NCBI GenBank assembly: GCA_910584235.1
Contig: CAJTZD010000041.1
Location: 1 to 34,346 of the forward strand
Length of the DNA: 34,346 nucleotides
DNA from: an uncultured Acetatifactor sp.
GTDB taxonomy: Bacteria; Bacillota; Clostridia; Lachnospirales; Lachnospiraceae
Direction: 5' to 3'
Below, in pieces: positions 16,988 to 25,256 of the stretch. The notes below the pieces were generated by a model that saw only the letters and a list, made by a program, of their open reading frames with translations, was not told the DNA's origin and did no database searches. Position 1 is the first letter of the stretch. Each line of letters starts with the position of its first letter. Made by a program: the position numbers and the translations under genes.

Positions 16988-17021
16988 GGAGGCTGCGGCA
17001 TAACGCAGGTCAGGAGGGCGT

Positions 17022-19793
17022 ATGGGGAAGAGGAGAAGGAAAGGTATGAGAGGGGCTGCCCTGGTTCTGGCCTGGACTCTGACGGCAGGTTTGTGCGCCT
17101 GCGGGGAGGCGGATGCCGGGCAGCAGGAAAGGGCGGATGCCCAGGGGACTTGGGCAGAGGAGAAAGACCCGGGACGGGGGAACGCGGAACCGGAGAGCCC
17201 GGGGCGGGAGAGTATGGAAAAGGAAGATACCGGGCAGCCGCACGGGGGATGGCAGGAGGCCGGGCAAACCGGCCCGGGACAGCCTGACGCAGGAGAGGCT
17301 GACGGAGAGCGGAATGATACGGCGCAGAACGGCGCGGCCCGGACAGAGACCGAGGCCGCAGAATCGGAGGAAGCAATGGAAAGGATAAGCTATCTGCAGA
17401 ACCCCATTTCCGGCGTGCGGGAGGATACCTGGTATGATTACGGCACCGGGGATCCCTTTGTCATGCGGTACAATGGGGCATATTATCTGTACATGAGTAC
17501 AAGGGACACAGAAAGCGGGGTGAAATGTTTCCGCTCGCGGGACCTGGTGAACTGGAGCTATCAGGGGCTGTGCTGTACGGAGGAGATCACAAAGGGGGCC
17601 TATGCGCCGGAGGTGGTGTACTACAACGGCAGCTTCTATATGTATACCTCCCCGGCAGGAAAGGGGCATTACGTGTTAAAGAGCGATTCCCCCACAGGAC
17701 CGTTTCTGACGGATTCGGATAATTTCGGGCTGTCCATAGACGGCTCGGTCTTCATAGACGACGACGGAAAATGGTATTTTCTCCATGCCGGAGACAACTG
17801 CATCCTGGCAAACGACATGACGGCCCCCAATGAGGTGAGCCCCATATCCAAATCCACCAACACCTCCATGGGAGGCTGGACGGAGGGAGCCATGATGATA
17901 AAGCATGACGGCCGGTACTATATGACATACACCGGCAACCATGTCTTCAGCAAAGGATACCGCATCAACTACGCGGTGGGGGACAGCTTTGGGGGGATAG
18001 CGCCCTCCCCGGACAATCCGGCCCTGATTCATACCCTGGGGGAGACTTACGGCATCGGACACAGCTCCACGGTAAAGGGACCGGATTTGGACAGCTATTA
18101 TATCGTATACCATACTTTGACGGGACGCGCCAGGGAGGGCATGCCCAAACGGGAGATGAATGTAGACAGGATTGTCTTTAACGGGGACAGAATGGATATT
18201 CTGGGGCCTACGGTGACGGAGCAGCAGCTGCCTGACTTTCCGGAGATTTACGCCTGGTTTGAACAGGGGGAAGATCTGGCGGGCTGGGAGATACGGGGAG
18301 AGGGTGCGGTGACAGAAGACGCCGGGACCGGAGGAGCGCTGCGTTTGACAGCCGGGAGCCGGATCCTGAGCAAAGTCTCTCTGGGGGACGAATTCACGGC
18401 AGAGTACAATCTGCGCTCCCCGGCGGGAAGCGGGCGGATAGGAGGCTATTTCCACTACATGGACGAGGACAATTACGGAGCCTTTGAGATCGACTTAGGC
18501 AGCGGAGAAGTCCGGGCCGTTACCGTGGAGGCAGGCAAGGCCGCAAGGCAGGAGATGACATTGCCGGAGAGCTTCGGGGAGCCGGCGGACTTTGGGGTGA
18601 ACCAGACGTTTCAGGTAGAGAAGAAAGACGGCATATACACCCTGTATTTTCAGGAGAAAGCCATAGGGACTTTCCGCTGCGGCCTGGAGGCGGGGGCTTT
18701 CGGGTATTTTGCGGAGGGCTGTGAGGCTGTCTTCGGATATATTGGAGCCAGTGGCGTTGCGGGCGGAGACAGCGCCTGCACCTATGAGAAGCCTCTGCCC
18801 GGGGAAGTGCAGGGAATCCATGCTTCTGCTGTGTCCGGTCAGGCCCTGTCCGTGGAGGGGACTGCGGGAAGCCAAAGCCTGTTTCTTGGCGCTGAGGGCA
18901 GCTATGGGGAGTATGTGGTGAGGGTGGAGGAGGACGGACTTTACAATTTCTCCATGCTGTATGCCGCCAGGGCGGATGCGGCGTATGGTATTTATCTTGA
19001 CGGCGTGTCGCTGTTGACTGGGTCTGGGCCTGACTTAAACGGGACTGGGCCGCTGTTAAATGGCTCCGCGCATGACTTAAACGGCACCGCGCCGGTGCGG
19101 GGGACGGATGGGGATTACCGCACAACCAGGCTGCAGGGTCTGAAGCTGGAAAAGGGAACCCATACTCTGAGGCTGGAGGCGAAACAGGGCGCCCTGGCCA
19201 TATCCTGCTTTGCTTTCTCCCCCTATGAGCGGGTGGAGGCGCTTTTGGCGGAATATGAGACCTTGGCGGACGAAGCGCTTCTCTACTCCGACGGCACATG
19301 GCGGGTGCAGGACGGCCTCCTGAAGCTGACGGATCCCGCCCGCCCTGTGGGAAAGCGCCTGTACGGAAGCGAAAATTACGGGGACTACATTGCGGAGGCG
19401 GATATCACGCCGCTGGATGAAGATATGGACGTAGGCATTCTGATTCGCACCAGGAATCCCGCCAAGGGAGGCGCCGGGGACGATGCCGTCAAAGGAACCT
19501 ATTTTGCCCAGGGATATTATGCGGGGATGACCCGCGGCGGCCTGTGCCTGCTGAAACTCAACTATGGCCGGGAGGAACTGGCAAGGGTGCCGATGGAATT
19601 TGCCATGAATGAAACGTACCATATGAAAGTGGAGGCGGAGGGAAGTGTGATACGCGTCTATTTGGGCGGAGAGCTCTGCCTGGAATATGAGGATCAGGAC
19701 AGGCCTTTCCTATATGGCAGCGCGGGAGTGCGGGGATTTCTGTGCAATGCGGACATAGACAACTTTCGGATAGAGGGGCTGGGGGATGAGTAG
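17022..19793 (+). CDS. Lipoprotein glycoside hydrolase family 43 with three accessory beta-sandwich domains
   Basis: Cell-surface enzyme of 923 residues. The signal ends in LCAC, so Cys27 is probably lipidated (the -2 residue is unusual). An acidic Gly/Glu-rich linker runs to ~120. The GH43 five-bladed propeller covers ~125-400, with likely catalytic Asp144 (GDPFV, general base), Asp240 (DGSVF) and Glu288 (WTEGAMM, acid). Three further domains follow: a concanavalin-like region (~404-575), a CBM-like region (~588-735, 'GEYVVRVEEDGLYNFSMLY') and a second concanavalin-like region (~745-920, 'DMDVGILIRTRNP'). GH43 enzymes include beta-xylosidases, alpha-arabinofuranosidases, arabinanases and exo-galactanases; the activity here is unresolved. 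AGGAGGG precedes the ATG at 17022; a second ATG at 17046 is less likely. It would release sugars for the transporters encoded upstream. Confidence 0.88.
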   Translation: MGKRRRKGMRGAALVLAWTLTAGLCACGEADAGQQERADAQGTWAEEKDPGRGNAEPESPGRESMEKEDTGQPHGGWQEAGQTGPGQPDAGEADGERNDTAQNGAARTETEAAESEEAMERISYLQNPISGVREDTWYDYGTGDPFVMRYNGAYYLYMSTRDTESGVKCFRSRDLVNWSYQGLCCTEEITKGAYAPEVVYYNGSFYMYTSPAGKGHYVLKSDSPTGPFLTDSDNFGLSIDGSVFIDDDGKWYFLHAGDNCILANDMTAPNEVSPISKSTNTSMGGWTEGAMMIKHDGRYYMTYTGNHVFSKGYRINYAVGDSFGGIAPSPDNPALIHTLGETYGIGHSSTVKGPDLDSYYIVYHTLTGRAREGMPKREMNVDRIVFNGDRMDILGPTVTEQQLPDFPEIYAWFEQGEDLAGWEIRGEGAVTEDAGTGGALRLTAGSRILSKVSLGDEFTAEYNLRSPAGSGRIGGYFHYMDEDNYGAFEIDLGSGEVRAVTVEAGKAARQEMTLPESFGEPADFGVNQTFQVEKKDGIYTLYFQEKAIGTFRCGLEAGAFGYFAEGCEAVFGYIGASGVAGGDSACTYEKPLPGEVQGIHASAVSGQALSVEGTAGSQSLFLGAEGSYGEYVVRVEEDGLYNFSMLYAARADAAYGIYLDGVSLLTGSGPDLNGTGPLLNGSAHDLNGTAPVRGTDGDYRTTRLQGLKLEKGTHTLRLEAKQGALAISCFAFSPYERVEALLAEYETLADEALLYSDGTWRVQDGLLKLTDPARPVGKRLYGSENYGDYIAEADITPLDEDMDVGILIRTRNPAKGGAGDDAVKGTYFAQGYYAGMTRGGLCLLKLNYGREELARVPMEFAMNETYHMKVEAEGSVIRVYLGGELCLEYEDQDRPFLYGSAGVRGFLCNADIDNFRIEGLGDE
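19026..19088 (+). repeat. In-frame 21-bp x 3 tandem repeat inside the GH43 gene
   Basis: Three 21-base units (19026-19046, 19047-19067, 19068-19088) encode GPDLNGT, GPLLNGS and AHDLNGT at residues 669-689. A decayed fourth unit, APVRGT, follows to 19106. The repeat sits in the CBM-like domain, apparently in a loop between strands. The units differ by several bases, so the expansion is not recent. Confidence 0.8.
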
Positions 19794-20074
19794 TGTATTC
19801 CATTTGGTAAGATGGAGGAGCGCATACAGGCGAAGCGGTATCAGTAAGTGAAAAAGTGCGGTCTGCTTTCTTCGACTGGAAGTATCCTATCACATTTCAG
19901 CCAGGTGTCTGGGGAGTTTCGTCCAATCTCAGTATTGATGTGGGAGAGGATATGAATTATAATGTACCCAGATGCCGCGATGGCCTGATTGAATGCGGGA
20001 AGTGGATGGACATCCGCGCTGCCATTGCACAATTATGATAGGAACGGCATGAAGACAGATGAAGGAGAGAAGCG
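19794..20074 (+). other. 281-base gap with no clear gene
   Basis: This stretch separates the GH43 and beta-mannosidase genes. A 60-codon open frame (19856-20038) has no ribosome site and no recognisable motif, so I treat it as chance. TGGACA (20007-20012) and TATGAT (20034-20039) are 21 bases apart, too far for a normal promoter. No terminator-like hairpin was found, so read-through from the GH43 gene is likely. GAAGGAGA (20061-20068) is the ribosome site of the next gene. Confidence 0.6.
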
Positions 20075-22939
20075 ATGACAACACAGTATTTAAGGGACAA
20101 CTGGACGTTGACGGTTCTCGGAGAGAATGTTTACAATATCCCGAATACGCCCATTGAGACAAAAGTGCCGTCCACGGTGTACGGCACACTGCTTACGAAG
20201 AACCTGATGCCGGATCCCTACTACCGGGACAACGAGCTGGCGGCCACCAGGCTTATGGAGAACGATTTCGCCTATGAGACCACATTTACCCTGGGCAAAG
20301 AGGACAGGGAGGCGGACAGGCTCTTCCTGCGCTTCGACGGGATCGACACCCTGGCGGATATCTATCTGGACGGGGAGCGATTGGGAACGGCGTACAACAT
20401 GAACCGGGTCTGGGAGTACGACATCACGGGTCGGGTGATGGACGACGAGGAGGATGCGGCGCATCATCTGAAAGTAGTCCTCCATTCCCCCATTCGCTAT
20501 ATTGCGGAGGAAAATGAAAAATGCCCCGTGGGAGGCTCCTCGGATGCCATGCCGGGCTTTCCCCATCTGCGCAAGGCCGCCTGCATGTTCGGATGGGACT
20601 GGGGCCCCAGGCTTCCGGATGCAGGGCTGTTTCGGGAGGTGACCGTGACGGCTGTGAAGACGGCGCGCATTGCCCAGGTCTATGTGACCCAGCAGCACCA
20701 GGTTGCGGAGAGGACGAAGCGCGGCAATACTGTCTCCTCAGTGGGGCTGACAGCGGACGCGGAGATCGAATGGATGCGGTCGGCCGGGGAGGAGTCTGTG
20801 AGGCTGATTGTGTTTGTGACGGGGCCGGACGGAGCTGTGCTGTCCGCGGAGAGCGAAGCGGTCAGCGCCGGCGCCGATACCGCGCCTTCCGGGAATCTGA
20901 CGGGCTTAGACAGCGGACTGCGCAGCAGCCATGTCCGGGCGGAGCTTACGGTGTCCCACCCGCAGCTGTGGTGGCCAAACGGATATGGGGAGCAGCCCCT
21001 GTACCGGGTGGAAGCCCTGCTGGTATCCGCCCGGGACGCCTGCAAAGAGGCGGGCGGGAGCCCGAGCCGGGAAACCTGCAAAGAGGCCGTTGGGAATCCA
21101 AGCCGGGAAACCTGTGAAACAGCCGCTGAAAATCCGTGCCGGCATACAGCCGGGAAAGCGCGGCCCCTGGATGTCTGGCGGAAGCGGATCGGTCTGCGCA
21201 CCATGACGGTGAATACGGATCCTTTGCCGGACGAGACCTGGGATGCCCATCTCACCAATCAGACCGAGGATATGGATGACGGAAATGACTTCATTATGAA
21301 CCACGGCGACAGGAAGATTATCATGGCAGACAAAAAAGGCCGAAAGCTTCCCGGCCGCAACTTCGCCATTGAAGTCAACGGCCTGCAGATCTTTGCCATG
21401 GGCGCGGACTATATCCCGGAGGACAATATCCTTACCCGCCAGACAAAAGAACGCACGGACATGCTCTTGGCTTCCGCCCAGGAGGCCCACCACAACTGCA
21501 TCCGCATCTGGGGCGGCGGCTACTTCCCGGACGACTTCTTCTACGATGTCTGCGACGAGAGGGGACTGGTGATCTGGCACGACTTCATGTTCGCCTGCGC
21601 TTCCTATGAGCTGAACGCTGTTTTCGAGGCCAATGTCTCCGCGGAGATCCGCCAGAATATCCGCAGGCTTCGCTCCCATCCCAGCATCGGCCTGTGGTGC
21701 GGCAACAATGAGATGGAGACCCAGTACGAGACCCTTGCCTGGCCCCGGACGAAAAAGCAGTACTATGACTACATCCGTCTGTACGAATACATCATCCCCA
21801 AAATTGTGGAGGAGGAAGACCCGCAGACATTCTACTGGCCCTCATCCCCCAGCTCCGGCGGAAATTTTGAGAACAGCAACGCGGAGAACGTGGGAGACGT
21901 GCATTACTGGGGTGTCTGGCATGGCAGCGAGCCCTTTACGGCCTACAGAAACCACCATTACCGCTTTTTGTCGGAGTTCGGCTTCCAGTCTTTCCCGGCG
22001 CTCCAGACCATAAGGCGCTTTACAAAAGAAGAGGACAGGAACATCTATTCCAGGGTCATGGAGCTGCACCAGAGAAATACCTCGGCCAACGGTAAGATTT
22101 CCAATTACCTGTCCCAGACCTATCTCTACCCGAAGAATTTTGACCAACTGCTCTATTGTTCCCAGCTGCTCCAGGCGGATGCCATCCGCTACGGCGTGGA
22201 GCATTTCAGGCGGTTCCGGGGGACCTGTATGGGCACGGTGGTATGGCAGCTCAACGATATCTGGCCCGTGGCCAGCTGGGCCAGCCTGGACTACTATGGG
22301 AACTGGAAAGCGCTTCACTATGCCGAAAAGCGTATGTTCGCGCCGGTGCTGCTCTCCTGCGAGGAGCATGGGGAGATCGATCAGAAGCCCTATGTGAACA
22401 CGCTGCCCCGGCCCATAGACTTCAGCGCCGATCTCCATGTGGCGAACGAGACCGGGGAGCCTGTAAGCGGTATCGTGAAATGGGCTCTGCGGCTTCCGGA
22501 CTCCTCTGTGGTCAGGGAGGGACAGTTTGAGGTAACTGCCCCCGCCTACGGCGGCGTGTGGCTCCCTCATCTGGACTGCAATGATATAGATCCGTTAAAG
22601 GTGCATTTGGAGTACGCGCTGTATGTGGACGGAACAAATGTATCATCCGGAACCGCGTTGTTCTGCGCCCCGAAGCATTATGCTTTCTTAGATCCGGAGC
22701 TTAGCGTCTCTGTGGAGGGAGATACGGTGACAGTGACAGCCTCCAACTATGCGAAATCCGTCAGTGTGGAGAGGGAGGAGGGCATCCTGCGGCTTGACGA
22801 TAATTTTGTAGACATGGAGGCGGGCAGCAGAACGTTCCGGATTCTGCCCGGTCGGGATTTCACAGATGGCACAGATGCCGCGGCGGCAGTTTCAGGAGCT
22901 TACCGGGCAAGAAGTGTATACGAGGTTTCGGACAGATAG
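20075..22939 (+). CDS. Glycoside hydrolase family 2 beta-mannosidase
   Basis: Cytoplasmic exo-enzyme of 954 residues without a signal peptide, removing terminal beta-linked mannose. Residues ~1-190 form the sugar-binding domain with the hallmark 'FGWDWGPRLPDAG' of GH2 mannosidases. The acid/base Glu546 is in 'WCGNNEMET' and the nucleophile Glu634 in 'FLSEFGFQS', 88 residues apart as expected. 'RIWGGGYFPDDFFYDVCDERGLVIWHDFMFACA' is the conserved barrel stretch. Bacterial relatives have roughly 820-860 residues; much of the excess is an insertion before the barrel holding a 12-residue repeat (321-356) and a charged segment. It ends the first sugar operon. Together with the GH43 lipoprotein it suggests a mannose-containing hemicellulose or glycan, but the natural substrate is unproven. 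Confidence 0.93.
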   Translation: MTTQYLRDNWTLTVLGENVYNIPNTPIETKVPSTVYGTLLTKNLMPDPYYRDNELAATRLMENDFAYETTFTLGKEDREADRLFLRFDGIDTLADIYLDGERLGTAYNMNRVWEYDITGRVMDDEEDAAHHLKVVLHSPIRYIAEENEKCPVGGSSDAMPGFPHLRKAACMFGWDWGPRLPDAGLFREVTVTAVKTARIAQVYVTQQHQVAERTKRGNTVSSVGLTADAEIEWMRSAGEESVRLIVFVTGPDGAVLSAESEAVSAGADTAPSGNLTGLDSGLRSSHVRAELTVSHPQLWWPNGYGEQPLYRVEALLVSARDACKEAGGSPSRETCKEAVGNPSRETCETAAENPCRHTAGKARPLDVWRKRIGLRTMTVNTDPLPDETWDAHLTNQTEDMDDGNDFIMNHGDRKIIMADKKGRKLPGRNFAIEVNGLQIFAMGADYIPEDNILTRQTKERTDMLLASAQEAHHNCIRIWGGGYFPDDFFYDVCDERGLVIWHDFMFACASYELNAVFEANVSAEIRQNIRRLRSHPSIGLWCGNNEMETQYETLAWPRTKKQYYDYIRLYEYIIPKIVEEEDPQTFYWPSSPSSGGNFENSNAENVGDVHYWGVWHGSEPFTAYRNHHYRFLSEFGFQSFPALQTIRRFTKEEDRNIYSRVMELHQRNTSANGKISNYLSQTYLYPKNFDQLLYCSQLLQADAIRYGVEHFRRFRGTCMGTVVWQLNDIWPVASWASLDYYGNWKALHYAEKRMFAPVLLSCEEHGEIDQKPYVNTLPRPIDFSADLHVANETGEPVSGIVKWALRLPDSSVVREGQFEVTAPAYGGVWLPHLDCNDIDPLKVHLEYALYVDGTNVSSGTALFCAPKHYAFLDPELSVSVEGDTVTVTASNYAKSVSVEREEGILRLDDNFVDMEAGSRTFRILPGRDFTDGTDAAAAVSGAYRARSVYEVSDR
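21035..21142 (+). repeat. In-frame 36-bp x 3 tandem repeat inside the beta-mannosidase gene
   Basis: Three 36-base units encode DACKEAGGSPSR, ETCKEAVGNPSR and ETCETAAENPCR at residues 321-356. They lie just before 'LDVWRKRIGLR', at the end of the immunoglobulin-like domain, where relatives continue directly. Units one and two are closer to each other than to unit three. The insertion is cysteine-containing and hydrophilic, so probably an exposed loop away from the active site. Confidence 0.85.
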
Positions 22940-22989
22940 GAGTATTCCAAGGCAGCAGCCATCATGCGAAAGAGAGGTTCTAAGCGTTT

Positions 22990-23057
22990 TCTGCCGGGGT
23001 CCGGATTCGTTACGGCTATTCGTACATCGGTCCGCAATCCGCAAAAGCCCCGGCAGA
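22990..23057. repeat. Long nested inverted repeat after the first sugar operon
   Basis: TCTGCCGGGG (22990-22999) pairs perfectly with CCCCGGCAGA (23048-23057); inside it, CGGATT (23002-23007) pairs with AATCCG (23036-23041). It starts about 50 bases after the beta-mannosidase stop and ends 33 bases before a new promoter. No T-run follows directly, so it may be a 3'-end barrier or a mobile-element remnant rather than a standard terminator. Confidence 0.55.
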
Positions 23058-23090
23058 CAGGAAGTGGCCTTATACAAAAATCGGCCCGGC

Positions 23091-23119
23091 TTGACACCAT
23101 TTTTTTACCATGATATGAT
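23091..23119 (+). promoter_or_regulatory. Near-consensus sigma-A promoter with extended -10
   Basis: TTGACA (23091-23096, perfect) and TATGAT (23114-23119) are separated by exactly 17 bases, and TGA before the -10 gives the extended TGn motif. The start should be near 23126, leaving about 40 nt before the ATG at 23167. This is the best promoter in the window and suggests strong expression of the next two genes independent of the sugar operons. Confidence 0.8.
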
Positions 23120-23166
23120 AAACATAGTCGGTCTGCGTAAATACGGAAGAAAGCAGAGGGTACAAA

Positions 23167-23796
23167 ATGACAACATCTCATAAGCTTTTGTTTGCCCTAA
23201 AGTCATTCAGGACAATCCCCGCATATATTATATGGAAGACTTCAAAAAGCAAAGATATCATTTACCAGGACATGTGCTTCTGGAAAGAAGTCAGGCACAT
23301 GTCCATCGAAAATGAATTTGTCCTGTACAATACCCTGTTACTGGAGACAGAAGCTTTCCGAAATGTAGTGCATATGCGTCTGAAGCAGGGGGGGCGCATA
23401 GGCCGGATTTTATTCCGGTATGTGTTCCCTCCCTTAAGGACGCTCGCTATCGGCTGCGGCTCTGTAGGACCGGGACTGTACATCCAGCATGGCTTTTCCA
23501 CCATCATAGCCGCGAAGTCCGTGGGCGAAAGGTGTTGGATTAATCAGCAGGTCACCATCGGATTCGAGCAGGACAGACAGCCTGTAATCGGAAACCATGT
23601 GCGGATCTGCACGGGCGCCATTGTGATAGGCGATGTCACGGTGGGGGACAATGCCATTGTGGCCGCGGGAGCGGTAGTGACACACGATATTCCTGCCGGA
23701 GAGATCTGGGGAGGCGTTCCGGCCCGGTTTATCAAAAAGGTAAAAGGTTCCTCCTTTGACGATCAGAGCGCCCCGGATACGTCCGGGCAGGCGTGA
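23167..23796 (+). CDS. Left-handed beta-helix O-acetyltransferase (serine acetyltransferase-like)
   Basis: Predicted cytoplasmic acetyl-CoA-dependent acetyltransferase of 209 residues. Residues ~95-195 carry hexapeptide-repeat phrasing ('GLYIQHGFSTIIAAKSVGERCWI', 'VIGNHVRICTGAIVIGDVTVGDNAIVAAGAVV') and end in the typical 'DIPAGEIWGGVPARFIKK'. The histidine in IQHG matches the catalytic histidine of CysE-like enzymes. The N-terminal helical part is shorter than in biosynthetic CysE, and the neighbour is a glycosyltransferase, so acetylation of a surface polysaccharide or its precursor is more likely than cysteine synthesis. The ATG follows AGAGGG. Its own strong promoter separates it from the sugar operons. 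Confidence 0.82.
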   Translation: MTTSHKLLFALKSFRTIPAYIIWKTSKSKDIIYQDMCFWKEVRHMSIENEFVLYNTLLLETEAFRNVVHMRLKQGGRIGRILFRYVFPPLRTLAIGCGSVGPGLYIQHGFSTIIAAKSVGERCWINQQVTIGFEQDRQPVIGNHVRICTGAIVIGDVTVGDNAIVAAGAVVTHDIPAGEIWGGVPARFIKKVKGSSFDDQSAPDTSGQA

Positions 23797-23876
23797 GGCG
23801 GAACGAGCAGAGGAATGGATGAAGCTGGCACCCCGCAGGCGGATTGGGACAATAAAGATTCTTGGAGGGGAAATCC

Positions 23877-24707
23877 ATGAAAATTTCTGTGATTACGGTA
23901 TGCCTGAATTCCGGAGAAAAGCTCCGGGAGACACTGGAGAGTATATTGGGGCAGAAATATGAAGACGTAGAAGTAATTGTAAAAGACGGCGGCAGCACGG
24001 ACGGCTCTTTGGAAAGCTGGCAGCGGGAGAGCGCAGGGAAAACCGGCGCGGAAAAGGTCAGGATTTTCACGGAAAAGGACAGTGGAATTTACGATGCCAT
24101 GAACCAGGCCGCTGCCCATGCGCAAGGAGATTTCCTCCTGTTTTTAAATTGCGGGGACCTGTTTGCTGACGAAAACGTCTTAGAACGGACCGGCAGGGCG
24201 CTGGAGGAAGAAAGGCAAGCGGGCACGGATATGGACAGACTGATCCTGTACGGGGACACCCGGGGGGAGAAGAACGATGTAATCATTGCCTCCGCTCCGC
24301 AGATTACCGGCTTTACCTGTTACCGTAATATCCCCTGCCACCAATCCTGCTTCTACAGCGCGGCGTTGTGCAGGGAAAAGCCCTATGACACACAGTACCG
24401 GATCCGGGCAGACTACGATCACTTTCTCTGGTGCTACTACCGGGCCGAAGCGAGGATGCGGCATATGGACTTTCCGGTGGCTGTCTACGAGGGAGGCGGT
24501 TTCTCGGAGAAGAGAGAGAACAGGAAGCAGGACAGGAAAGAACACAGAGAGATCACAGGGAAGTATATGGGGAAAGGGGAACTGTTCCGGTACCGTGCCA
24601 TTATGGCCTGCAGTCTTGCTCCCCTGCGGACAGCCCTGGCAAAGAGCAGAGTGTTCTCCGGATGTTACCATTGGCTGAAGAAGCGGATTTACGGGCGGAA
24701 ATCATAG
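23877..24707 (+). CDS. Family 2 glycosyltransferase
   Basis: Predicted GT-A fold transferase of 276 residues that adds a sugar from a nucleotide donor to a glycan or lipid acceptor. 'MKISVITVCLNSGEKLRETLESILGQ' and 'IVKDGGSTDGS' are the nucleotide-binding start; 'DSGIYDAMNQAAAHAQGDFLLFLNCGD' contains the conserved region that coordinates metal and donor. Later, 'ADYDHFLWCYY' occupies the acceptor side. This arrangement matches WcaA/EpsE-like polysaccharide enzymes. The frame opens at a TTG at 23862, but the ATG at 23877 follows GGAGGGG and begins the conserved domain. With the acetyltransferase 80 bases upstream it forms a two-gene unit. No polymerase or flippase is nearby, so it may modify a glycan made elsewhere. 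Confidence 0.88.
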   Translation: MKISVITVCLNSGEKLRETLESILGQKYEDVEVIVKDGGSTDGSLESWQRESAGKTGAEKVRIFTEKDSGIYDAMNQAAAHAQGDFLLFLNCGDLFADENVLERTGRALEEERQAGTDMDRLILYGDTRGEKNDVIIASAPQITGFTCYRNIPCHQSCFYSAALCREKPYDTQYRIRADYDHFLWCYYRAEARMRHMDFPVAVYEGGGFSEKRENRKQDRKEHREITGKYMGKGELFRYRAIMACSLAPLRTALAKSRVFSGCYHWLKKRIYGRKS

Positions 24708-24936
24708 TCCTCGATCAGGTAATTCCAGAGCATCATCACCAAAACCTGGCACATAAGCCGTCCAAAAGTCCTGTTAAGGCGCCGGAGAGGCTGCGGCGCT
24801 TTGGTACAGCCAGGCAGCGGCATAGGCAAGTGCAGAAACCGGCGGCAGGTTCAGGCGGTCTGGATTCTGCCCGGTAACGATTACAAGATACGGCTGTATT
24901 TACAGACATTTATTAAGCGTTTTGCTTTACTTTCTT

Positions 24937-24963
24937 GTGCGTCTTATGGCGCACGTTTTTATT
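24937..24963 (+). terminator. Candidate intrinsic terminator after the glycosyltransferase
   Basis: GTGCG (24937-24941) pairs with CGCAC (24950-24954), extended by G-T wobbles, with an ~8-nt loop. GTTTTTATT follows directly. The stem is short, but the T-run is on the right side, and it lies between the glycosyltransferase gene and the next promoter, as expected for the end of that transcript. Confidence 0.45.
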
Positions 24964-25164
24964 CTCATATATTACACTACAGGAAAGTCTTCCGAATAAC
25001 CGCAACTATAAAATATTAACCTGCCAAAAGGCAGACATAACGAATCAGGCGATGGAACAATTTTTTCAGACGTTTGGAGTAAAATGAAGATCTATATAAA
25101 AATGTCAGAAAATAAGGCGTTTTAGGAGAACGATTTTATTGCGACGTCATAAAAATATTGTTTA

Positions 25165-25193
25165 TTTACTTTCTGTATTGGCATTGTTATAAT
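25165..25193 (+). promoter_or_regulatory. Predicted sigma-A promoter of the second sugar operon
   Basis: A perfect -10 TATAAT (25188-25193) has TTTACT (25165-25170, four of six matches) 17 bases upstream. The start would be near 25200, giving a leader of about 57 nt before the ATG at 25257. The weak -35 fits activation by the AraC-type protein encoded in the same operon. Confidence 0.6.
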
Positions 25194-25256
25194 AAAAATC
25201 AGATTTTAAACGAAAATTATGGTGATATTGAACAAAAAGAAGAGGAGCGAGATGGA

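Larger units (their letters stand above)
24708..25256 (+). other. 549-base intergenic region between polysaccharide pair and second sugar operon
   Basis: No gene is supported here. The first part is GC-rich and holds a small hairpin, GCGCCG (24779-24784) with CGGCGC (24794-24799), followed by TTT. From about 24880 the sequence becomes AT-rich. It contains the terminator candidate and promoter listed separately, and a tight hairpin CTGCC-AAAA-GGCAG (25021-25034) that could be a protein-binding site. A 13-codon frame at 25084-25125 with GGAG upstream lies before the predicted promoter, so it is unlikely to be a leader peptide of the operon. Confidence 0.6.

Noticed and set aside
16237..17376. 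Minus-strand open frame of 379 codons
   Set aside because: It is antisense to a permease and the GH43 linker and begins with a Pro/Arg/Ser-rich stretch, typical of a shadow frame in GC-rich DNA.
20007..20039. Promoter for the beta-mannosidase gene
   Set aside because: TGGACA and TATGAT are reasonable boxes but are 21 bases apart, outside the working range.
23167..23796. Biosynthetic serine acetyltransferase CysE
   Set aside because: The N-terminal helical domain is shorter than in CysE, there is no cysteine-synthesis gene nearby, and a glycosyltransferase follows in the same unit.
25084..25125. A 13-codon leader peptide before the second sugar operon
   Set aside because: It has a GGAG site but lies upstream of the predicted promoter at 25165-25193, so it would not be on that transcript, and nothing else supports it.
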